From: OMII01 sp947467385
GTDB taxonomy: Bacteria; Bdellovibrionota_C; UBA2361; OMII01
Direction: 5' to 3'
Length of the DNA stretch: 64,000 nucleotides
Assembly (NCBI GenBank): GCA_044360075.1
Contig: JBIKLA010000003.1
Coordinates: forward strand, 124,001 to 188,000
A program made the translations under genes and the position numbers. The number at the start of each line of letters is the position of its first letter. Positions within the stretch are counted from its first letter, which is position 1. Positions 53,211 to 64,000 of the stretch are shown here, in pieces. The notes under the pieces were generated by a model that worked only from the letters and a program-made list of their open reading frames with translations, was not told the DNA's origin and ran no database searches.

Positions 53211-53582
53211 TTACTTAGGCCTCTTAGCGCCATACTTAGAACGGCTCTGCTTGCGGTCCGCAACTCCATGCGCCTCAAGCTTTCCACGAACGATGTGGTA
53301 ACGAACTCCCGGAAGATCCTTCACACGACCTCCGCGAATAAGAACTACCGAGTGCTCCTGAAGGTTATGCCCGACGCCCGGAATATAGCTCGTTACCTCC
53401 ATGCCGGTCGTAAGGCGCACGCGGGCAACCTTGCGAAGGGCTGAGTTGGGCTTCTTCGGAGTCTGCGTGTACACACGCGTGCACACTCCACGGCGTTGCG
53501 GGCAGCGCACGAGTGCTGGCGACTTGCTCTTTGCGCGCTTATTGCGGCGGCGACTTCGGACTAACTGATTAATAGTTGGCAT
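53211..53582 (-). CDS. rpsL: Ribosomal protein S12
   Basis: 123 residues. ALVRCPQRRGVCTRVYTQTP, KKPNSALRKVARVRLTTG and VKDLPGVRYHIVRGKLEAHG. The positions linked to streptomycin resistance (Lys in KKPNS and in VKDLPG) are the sensitive forms. In many bacteria this gene directly follows rpoC, or a few small genes; here it is 4.7 kb away. Confidence 0.97.
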   Translation of the reverse strand: MPTINQLVRSRRRNKRAKSKSPALVRCPQRRGVCTRVYTQTPKKPNSALRKVARVRLTTGMEVTSYIPGVGHNLQEHSVVLIRGGRVKDLPGVRYHIVRGKLEAHGVADRKQSRSKYGAKRPK

Positions 53583-54226
53583 TTCCAGCCCTATCCCTTA
53601 ACTATTCCCTTACCTTCACGACCCCCGCACGGGGACCGCGCTCTCACTGCTTTTCTCCGCACCGAGCGCCCCGAAAAACGGGCTACCCGAACGGAGCTTA
53701 GCGAGGCGGCGTGAGTATCATATTTCACGCGCGATTCAAATAGCTGGACCCTCGCGGATCACTATCAAACCGTCGCCCCGAAGAGCCCTTGTCTGGCGTA
53801 GACCACCCCGTAAGGCGACCGCACCTAAAACAGCGAGCTCAGCGTCTTTAAAAATCTGCTTTTTCCCGGTCAGAATGGTTTTACCGACAAGCAGGTAAGC
53901 CCTCAATCCTACTGGACTTGGACCCCCTCCTGAGAGCACCCTATGCAGGGCCCTCACCGGTGCCGCGCCTTACTATCCGTAAGCTTCGGCCCCTTCTGGC
54001 AACTCTTCCGCGAAGATGATACCCACCGGGAACGGCAGCGCATCTTGTGTAACCAGCTAAAACAACTCGATTTAGCGATTACAAGCCCTTCAGCAACGCG
54101 ACCCCTCGAGAAGCTCGGGGCAAGGGCGCGAAAACTCGTTGCGGTGGGCTAAGTATCATGCTGGCCTAAGTGAGTCAAGTTTCGCTACGCTCTAGCTTTG
54201 AGAACTGGAAAAGCCACCGTGCAGGG
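53583..54226. other. 640-base gap upstream of rpsL
   Basis: No convincing gene. A minus-strand frame at 53736-53957 (73 residues) has no ribosome-binding site or family. Near rpsL the minus strand has a TATGAT -10-like site (about 53717-53722) and a small GCCCG-TTTTT-CGGGGC hairpin. A short CCCCTCGAG-AAG-CTCGGGG hairpin lies near 54103-54121. The str-operon promoter is probably here, together with the flank of the inserted gene pair. Confidence 0.4.
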
Positions 54227-55966
54227 CTAAGATCGCTTCGGATACAGCCCAAGAATCAAATCCTCCAGCGCCTCCGCCCGCTTCACGGCAAGCGGCTTTA
54301 TTCCCCGCCTCCACCCCTGAATGCGCCCCTTTAACGCTCTTGTCACGGCGGGGGAAGGCACCGACAGCTGCTTGGCGGCGCGATGCACGACATCATCGAA
54401 TACCAATGGCGTCCCAAGCGGGTAACCTTCTTCGATAACCCGCATGACGCTGCGGTAAAACGGAACGGAAGCTGTTAGCTCAAGGCCCGTTGCCCCCCCC
54501 TTCGCAATCTTTTGCTGCTCCTGCGGCGAGAATAGGCCCGGCAGCCGCGCATTCAGCTTCGAAAGCTCTCCGACGCCCCTGATGATGATTCTCGTTGCTT
54601 TCCCTTGCTTGGCAATCAGCGGGAATATCCCCTCAAGGTACAGAGCACACGCCACGGCCTTTATTATGTTCTCCTGCTCGGTGCGGCCCACAGCAACGAG
54701 CATCTTATTCAAGTCCTTCTCTGCCGAGCAAAATTGGAAGAAGCCCTCAAGAAATGCGAGGCAGTGTTCCGGGTAGCGGAGGAGCGCGAACGGCGGGAGG
54801 GGATTTGTTGAGCGTTCCGCAATTCCAAGGCGCTCAAAGAGGTCTTTCACCAGCGCCGTGCGCGAAACCTGCAGAACGTGCCGACTGCCATTTTTAGTCG
54901 ATGCTGGGAGCTCTGCCCCGAAAACATCCATGAGCCGACCGCGCATCTCGTAAACCTTCGCAGCCTCCTCATGCCTAAAGAAGAGGCCATGGTCGCGCGA
55001 AAACAGCCGCATCCCTCCAAAGATAGCCCCAACAACATAGCTGATCTTTTCGTCCAAGCAGGTGGGCATGCGATACGAGCGATTCGAGAGATCGAGGGAG
55101 CTCCTGGCGATGGCCTGGGGAAGCTTCTGGTCCAAGATCCAGTTCTGTGTTGGCAAGCCCGTTAGCTCACCAATCCCTTTGACAGAGAGCCCCCGAACGT
55201 ACAGGGCCACCGCTAGGCGGAGCTCCTGCATCTCGCGCGCCCACGCCGACTCCCTTTCGGCAAGCTGGGATGGACTACGCTCAAGGACCCGGGTTCTTGC
55301 CGTCTCTACAGCCTCGGCAGTAGCCGAAAGGAGCGAGACTCCCCGCGTCTCCCGAAAGCGGGTGGCTGCCCTGCTAAGCGGATATCCCCCGTAGCGCGTC
55401 ACAGAGTCAGGCAGAGTTTTTTCCTGAATCCTTGACTGCATGCTTTCACCTGTGAGGCGGCGAATTTCTTTCCACGAGACGCCACGCCGATACAGCTCAA
55501 AGGCCCGAACGAAGCGGTCACAGTCCTGTTTGATTTGCTCGGCTTCTTCGGTGCGGGGATTGCCATCAAATGCCTTGAGGCGCTTGAGAGTATTGAGCGC
55601 TAGGGCCCGCCTCTCCTGGCACACCGCTATTCGCTCCTGGCTTAGACCCTCACGCTCCCGGAGCTCGTGCGCCGTGCGCTGCAGGTTAGCGTAGCGGCAG
55701 ATCGATGAGGGCACAGCACCATATAGCCACGAGCGGGCCTCATGAGCCACCTCTGCTTGAACCTGGCGCACAAACTTCCCCGCACGAGCCATCTCAAGCG
55801 CACCTTCAAATTGAGAAAGCTCGCGGTTGACCGAGTCCAGCAGAGCCCCCCGGTCTTGCTCCGGATAAAGCTGCAGGTTCTCGCACGCCTTTGAATAGCT
55901 CTCGCGGACCAGTTTGGCGTGCTGGTCGAGGGCCTGGAGGCGATTCGGGGGATTTCGTTGGAGCAT
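54227..55966 (-). CDS. HTH-repeat protein with degenerate LAGLIDADG-like domain
   Basis: About 579 residues from ATG 55966; the frame is open 42 codons further up to 56092, but that part looks non-native. Residue numbers below count from 56092. Three internal repeats about 97 apart start near 98, 196 and 293: the last two read AFELYRRGVSWKEIRRLTGE and AVALYVRGLSVKGIGELTGL, each ending in LP-x-x-(I/V)-x-R (LPDSVTR, LPQAIAR), a helix-turn-helix-like pattern. Next, residues 351-520 look like a LAGLIDADG fold: YVVGAIFGGMRLF, then FRHEEAAKVYEMRGRLMDVFG, then FLEGFFQFCSAEKDLNKMLV and VACALYLEGIFPLIAKQ. The acidic residues expected after the first Gly pair and in the second motif are missing (GGM, FQF), so it is probably not a nuclease. 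The C-terminal 60 residues look like another HTH. No family assigned. Confidence 0.6.
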   Translation of the reverse strand: MLQRNPPNRLQALDQHAKLVRESYSKACENLQLYPEQDRGALLDSVNRELSQFEGALEMARAGKFVRQVQAEVAHEARSWLYGAVPSSICRYANLQRTAHELREREGLSQERIAVCQERRALALNTLKRLKAFDGNPRTEEAEQIKQDCDRFVRAFELYRRGVSWKEIRRLTGESMQSRIQEKTLPDSVTRYGGYPLSRAATRFRETRGVSLLSATAEAVETARTRVLERSPSQLAERESAWAREMQELRLAVALYVRGLSVKGIGELTGLPTQNWILDQKLPQAIARSSLDLSNRSYRMPTCLDEKISYVVGAIFGGMRLFSRDHGLFFRHEEAAKVYEMRGRLMDVFGAELPASTKNGSRHVLQVSRTALVKDLFERLGIAERSTNPLPPFALLRYPEHCLAFLEGFFQFCSAEKDLNKMLVAVGRTEQENIIKAVACALYLEGIFPLIAKQGKATRIIIRGVGELSKLNARLPGLFSPQEQQKIAKGGATGLELTASVPFYRSVMRVIEEGYPLGTPLVFDDVVHRAAKQLSVPSPAVTRALKGRIQGWRRGIKPLAVKRAEALEDLILGLYPKRS

Positions 55967-56165
55967 CGCTGCTACTGTAAGGAGAATCCTCCAGGCGAGC
56001 AATCCCGGTGACCACCTCGGAACTCTCCTCCCCGCAAAGCCCGTATTGGTGACACCTGTCGTAATCTGATCCGCCTCCCGCTCTCTAAGCATGCGCGGAT
56101 ATGGCTTTTTCCCGCAGGCGAAAAGTGTGAAAGTGGCTTTGGAATTTACGTGTTCTCAAGGAGTC

Positions 56166-58175
56166 ATGTCACTCTCTCAACCCGTCGGTCCCAACGCCCG
56201 GTCAGCGGTCGCAGCCAATCAAGCGATCGTCGTAGCCGCCCGCGAAAGCGGCTCAGCGCTCAATGTGCTGATGGCCGAGACGCGCTGGGAAGGCCTCCAG
56301 CTAAACGTCAAGGAATACTCCCGCCTGGTGGGGCTGGACGCCGGGACCCTGCAGCGGCTTGAGCGCTCGCCGACCCCCCCGGACATCGAGACTGCCGACC
56401 GGATCCTGTCGTTTTGGAGATCTCAGGGGCTTCCCCCTTTTACGATCGACAGAGCAGCGAGGCTGTGCGCTCAAGACAATGGACGGAACGTCGGGCAGTT
56501 TTTCAGGCGGCTCGCCCTCGTCGTTGGAATGAGCAACTTCGAACGAGACGCGGAGATGGGGCGCCGCAACCTCACCAAGCTAGTTCATCGCCCCTGCCCT
56601 TACGGCCTGTCACGGGGCCAAGGGCTGATACGCAAGGTGCTGCCCGTGGACTCGCCGTTGCGGGAGCATCTTCTTCAAGAATACACCCTTACCTGGCGCA
56701 ACCACATGAAGGGGTTCCTCACCCAGACTGGCGCTCCCGCACCTATGGTGCAGCTGCACTTGGCGGTGAGGGAGCATGAGCTCTCGCAAGTCCGCATCAA
56801 GGGCATCCTCGTGACGGCTGGCGTTCGGGCGCGCGACGGCATCACGCGGCTTTTTCACTTTCAGCCGGTTCCGTGGGTCGTTGCCGAGCCGCTGGCCGCC
56901 ATCCTCTTTCCTCCCAATGAGCTGTCCGCCCTCAAGAGCAGATGGATGGCCGAAGTTGAGCCCCAAACCCAGCGCAAGAGCTTCGCCCAGGGCGTGCGCC
57001 AAGGCAAAGAGACTTTCGGCCTCTCCAACGCTATCATCGCTGAGGCCCTCGGCGTTCGCAAAACCTGGGGCATCTCTCCAGCCGAACAGGTCAACCGCAT
57101 GTTGCGCGGCTACGCGGAGATGTTTTACATCGCGCCCCCCGCCCTGGTGGCCTTTCTCGTTACCACCGGGGGAAAACCTCCAACGAGGCTCCAGAGCCTG
57201 CAGGCCATCAGCCTAGCACAGCGGCTGTACAAGGATCGCGCGCTGGTTTTGGCATCGGCTAAACCGCGCCTCCCCCGGGAGACGATTGCTCTCAGGCTCA
57301 CTCGGGAGTCCTGGGGCGTGTCTGCGGAACAGCTTGCAGGCAAGATCGGCGCTCCCTTCACGGCCCTCTCGATCGAAGCCCTAGAGAGAGGCAAGCTAAG
57401 GTCAACACGAACTGACCGAGATAACCTCCGCGCAGCGGTTTTCGAGATTGGACAGGCGCGCCTCGATGTGGCGCTTCAGAACTTGCGGGCGATCCGACGC
57501 AGGGCAACCACTGAAACCCGCCGCCAACTCGATCCAAAAACGGCTGCCGATCTCGCCCGCTTTGCTGCGGCACGCGCCGGAGGGTTTCAAAAGCTCTCCT
57601 TGCGCACCCGCAACGATGACCGTTCCATGAGGCCGTCGGATGAGGTAACGCTCAGCAAAATCGCCAAAGGAGAGATCGTCCCTTCCTTGCCGGTGCTCGC
57701 GCGGATCGCTCATGCCACAGATATTTCTCTCTCACCGCACGTCCGGGCTGACTGGCAGCTTCAATTCCCGGCCTATTTGCACCGAACGATACCCCAATTC
57801 GCTACGGACATCCGCTCGCGAGCGCTGCGCACCCTCATCGCACAGCGCTATCCGTCCGTGCGCCACTGCGCCCGGGACCTCTTCTCGGATCTTCCCGAGC
57901 GGCAGATAACCCATGTTCTGCGCGCCCTCGGTCGAGGAAAAGCAAACATCCCTTCCGTTTCCCACATTATGCCAATCCTGCTCGAACGGCTGCTACTCGA
58001 CGTTCCGGAAGGACAGCGCCGCTTTGTTGGCCAGCTCTTTGAGCGCGGGGGCGACCTGGCGCTGGCGCGCGAGCACTTTGAGCAGGCTCATGGCGCGCAG
58101 CTTTTAGCTGGCGATGCGATCGGAGCTACGCAGGCTGAGTTGCGCGGCGTCGGAGTTAGCGCCGGCTCTTCATAG
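56166..58175 (+). CDS. Large protein with multiple XRE-like HTH segments, function unknown
   Basis: 669 residues from ATG 56166, with AAGGAG only 2 bases before it; a GTG at 56133 is an alternative, and the frame is open from 56091. Counting from 56091, XRE-like segments are visible at about 68-113 (LQLNVKEYSRLVGLDAGTLQ, RLERS), 308-356 (FGLSNAIIAEALGVRKTWGI) and 405-450 (WGVSAEQLAGKIGAPF, IEALERGKLRS). Weaker ones lie at 516-550 (LSKIAKGEIVPSLPVLARIA) and 575-635. The XRE type is the Cro/CI fold. The gene is divergent from the HTH-LAGLIDADG gene and convergent with rpoC. It resembles a DNA-binding scaffold rather than a simple repressor. No family recognised. Confidence 0.65.
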   Translation: MSLSQPVGPNARSAVAANQAIVVAARESGSALNVLMAETRWEGLQLNVKEYSRLVGLDAGTLQRLERSPTPPDIETADRILSFWRSQGLPPFTIDRAARLCAQDNGRNVGQFFRRLALVVGMSNFERDAEMGRRNLTKLVHRPCPYGLSRGQGLIRKVLPVDSPLREHLLQEYTLTWRNHMKGFLTQTGAPAPMVQLHLAVREHELSQVRIKGILVTAGVRARDGITRLFHFQPVPWVVAEPLAAILFPPNELSALKSRWMAEVEPQTQRKSFAQGVRQGKETFGLSNAIIAEALGVRKTWGISPAEQVNRMLRGYAEMFYIAPPALVAFLVTTGGKPPTRLQSLQAISLAQRLYKDRALVLASAKPRLPRETIALRLTRESWGVSAEQLAGKIGAPFTALSIEALERGKLRSTRTDRDNLRAAVFEIGQARLDVALQNLRAIRRRATTETRRQLDPKTAADLARFAAARAGGFQKLSLRTRNDDRSMRPSDEVTLSKIAKGEIVPSLPVLARIAHATDISLSPHVRADWQLQFPAYLHRTIPQFATDIRSRALRTLIAQRYPSVRHCARDLFSDLPERQITHVLRALGRGKANIPSVSHIMPILLERLLLDVPEGQRRFVGQLFERGGDLALAREHFEQAHGAQLLAGDAIGATQAELRGVGVSAGSS

Positions 58176-58225
58176 GCGCTGACAGGCGAGCCCCCTTGTC
58201 GGCCAAAGCAACGCAGCGGCACATA

Positions 58226-58270
58226 ACAAAAAAAGCGGGGCGCCATCCCCTCTAGGGAATGGCGCCCCGC
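58226..58270 (-). terminator. Intrinsic terminator of rpoBC
   Basis: 12-bp stem GCGGGGCGCCAT (58235-58246) with ATGGCGCCCCGC (58259-58270), extended by CCC/GGG around a CTCTA loop. On the minus strand it is followed by TTTTTTTG. It ends the rpoBC transcript between rpoC and the convergent HTH gene. Confidence 0.92.
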
Positions 58271-58301
58271 CCTCCAGAAGCTGCGGATGCAGCCCTAGCA
58301 G

Positions 58302-62429
<4,128 letters not shown>

Positions 62430-62470
62430 GTGTCACCCTCACTTGAAACGTTTGGCGGGCTGCCGCCGTG

Positions 62471-64000
62471 TTATACGGCGGCAGCAGTTGTTGAGCTTCC
62501 CTCGGCTGATGTCGTTGATGCCTCGGGAGATACCTCTTCCTCCGCGGCTTGCTGTTCCTCAACAAGCTCAACATCGAGGCAGAGCGACTGAAGCTCCTTC
62601 ATCATTACGTTGAAGGACTCAGGAAGGCCTGGCTCCAGAACGTGCTCACCCTTCACGATAGACTCGTACATTCGAGTCCTTCCGGCGACGTCATCGGACT
62701 TCACCGTCAGGAACTCCTGGAGGGTGTAAGCGGCGCCGTATGCCTCAAGCGCCCACACCTCCATCTCTCCGAGCCTCTGCCCTCCGAACTGAGCCTTACC
62801 GCCAAGCGGCTGCTGGGTAACCAGCGAGTATGGCCCAATCGAGCGGGCGTGAATCTTGTCGTCAACCAAGTGGTCAAGCTTCAGCATGTACATAACGCCC
62901 ACGGTTGCCCTCTCAGCGAAAGCCTCACCCGTGCGGCCGTCATAGAGCTGAACCTTACCATCCGCCGGAACGCCCGCAAACTTGAGCAACTCCTGGATGT
63001 CGGTCTCGCGCGCAGCGTCGAACACTGGCGTTGCGACCCGGACACCGCTCATCTCACGGCGAGCCAGGTCAAGAAGATCCAGGTCCGAAAGCGACTGCAC
63101 GAAATCTGCATGTGCCGTACCCTTGTAGGCAACCAGCAGGATTTCGCGAATCTTTTTCACGGCGTCCTTCTTGCTGTCTGGCGTGGTATCGACTCGGTTA
63201 ACACCCGTAAGCGGGTCAACAACAGATTCAACAAGCTCCTTGATGCGGCTGCCCAGCATGTACGATGCCCAGCCGAGATGCGTCTCGAGGATCTGGCCGA
63301 CGTTCATTCGGGACGGAACGCCAAGCGGATTGAGCACCATGTCGACGGGGGTCCCGTCTGCAAGGTACGGCATATCCTCTTGAGGAAGAACGCGGGAGAG
63401 AACTCCCTTGTTTCCGTGGCGACCTGCGACCTTGTCACCCACCTGGATCTTTCGCTTGGAGGCGATGAAGACCTTCACCATCTTGATGATGCCCGGAGCA
63501 AGCTCGTCACCCTCCTTGAGGCGCTTAATCTTCTCATTGAGGTGCGCGCGCTTGTTGTTGATGAGCTGGCCGGTGCGGACAACGGCCTTGTTGATCTGCT
63601 CCTGGATAGCCTCCTCGCCAACCTGCACGTCACGCAGGTACTCGAACGGAACCGAGTTAAGAACCTCAGCGTTGAGCACCTCATCCTTTGCGATAAGCTG
63701 GCCGCGCTTGTCGTCCACGAGCCGCGCCGTCGTGGTCTTACCGCTCAAGAGAGAGATAATCTCCTTCATGGCAGCGTCACGGAGCACGTTGATCTCGTCA
63801 CGGTGATCCTGCTCGAGTGCAGCGATCTCGCGCTTCTCAAGCTCGATCGTGCGCTCGTCCTTGTCGGTCCCCTTGCGGGAGAATACCTGGGCGTTTATGA
63901 CCGTGCCCTCGACTCCTGGGGGGAGCTTGAGGCTGCTGTCACGAACCTCTCCGGCCTTCTCGCCGAAGATAGCGCGCAGAAGTTTCTCCTCGGGGCTAAG
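62471..64000 (-). CDS. rpoB: RNA polymerase beta subunit, 5' part beyond the window
   Basis: The 510 codons in the window are the C-terminal portion of RpoB; the gene continues past base 64000. The first visible codons read LSPEEKLLRAIFGEKAGEVR, family sequence. Further on are KVFIASKRKIQVGDKVAGRH, GVPSRMNVGQILETHLG, GKAQFGGQRLGEMEVWALEA. The C-terminus has an acidic, Ser/Thr/Ala-rich tail (about 25 residues). No internal stop. Mutations for rifampicin resistance would lie outside this portion. Confidence 0.97.
   Translation of the reverse strand, partial: LSPEEKLLRAIFGEKAGEVRDSSLKLPPGVEGTVINAQVFSRKGTDKDERTIELEKREIAALEQDHRDEINVLRDAAMKEIISLLSGKTTTARLVDDKRGQLIAKDEVLNAEVLNSVPFEYLRDVQVGEEAIQEQINKAVVRTGQLINNKRAHLNEKIKRLKEGDELAPGIIKMVKVFIASKRKIQVGDKVAGRHGNKGVLSRVLPQEDMPYLADGTPVDMVLNPLGVPSRMNVGQILETHLGWASYMLGSRIKELVESVVDPLTGVNRVDTTPDSKKDAVKKIREILLVAYKGTAHADFVQSLSDLDLLDLARREMSGVRVATPVFDAARETDIQELLKFAGVPADGKVQLYDGRTGEAFAERATVGVMYMLKLDHLVDDKIHARSIGPYSLVTQQPLGGKAQFGGQRLGEMEVWALEAYGAAYTLQEFLTVKSDDVAGRTRMYESIVKGEHVLEPGLPESFNVMMKELQSLCLDVELVEEQQAAEEEVSPEASTTSAEGSSTTAAAV

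Noticed and set aside
53736..53957. 73-residue minus-strand frame upstream of rpsL
   Set aside because: No ribosome-binding site, no family, and atypical composition; kept only as part of the gap description.

Overview
The window comes from a Gram-negative bacterium with an outer membrane. This is supported by a complete Tol-Pal set, LptE-like and LpoB-like lipoproteins, a predicted outer-membrane beta-barrel and several lipobox-bearing lipoproteins. The DNA is fairly GC-rich with short intergenic gaps. A 411-residue IspH, zinc-type S4 and L36, and secreted proteins with Thr-Pro linkers would fit a deltaproteobacteria-like or other little-studied lineage. I cannot place it more precisely from sequence alone.

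Layout. 1-3.3 kb: a small lipoprotein, then queG, a lipoprotein and an IMPase/CysQ-like phosphatase on the minus strand. 3.4-3.9 kb: tRNA-Glu followed by an unusual run of structured DNA (three 69-bp tandem repeats, each with two hairpins, then two more hairpins) leading into a polyprenyl diphosphate synthase. 5-10.3 kb: small and secreted proteins of unknown function, pgeF, and the decayed remains of a NuoL/DabB-like transporter and a SulP transporter. 10.3-17.4 kb: minus-strand rluD, ribF and the tolQ-tolR-tolA-tolB, pal-cpoB envelope set. 17.5-22 kb: gap-tpiA (glycolysis), an anchored protein of unknown function and a PfkB kinase. 22-26.4 kb: a plus-strand group of three acyltransferases and a DUF2334 deacetylase, likely for envelope or glycan modification. 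It runs tail to tail into ispH. 27.5-33.9 kb: a secreted protein, dcd, rpsT, an apparently frameshifted lpoB, a DUF1653-GNAT fusion, lptE and fabI.

34-53.6 kb: a long minus-strand ribosomal block in near-canonical order: rpsL-rpsG-fusA-tuf, the S10 operon, the spc operon, secY-adk and the alpha operon. rpsN, map and infA are missing from their usual places. A strong terminator separates rplO from secY.

54-58.2 kb: two large divergent genes of unrecognised family lie between rpoC and rpsL, where many bacteria have rpsL directly after rpoC. One encodes three roughly 97-residue helix-turn-helix-like repeats followed by a LAGLIDADG-like domain that appears to lack its acidic residues. The other encodes several XRE-like helix-turn-helix segments. 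This pair is the best candidate here for an undescribed system. 58.3-64 kb: rpoC and the 3' part of rpoB, which runs off the window.
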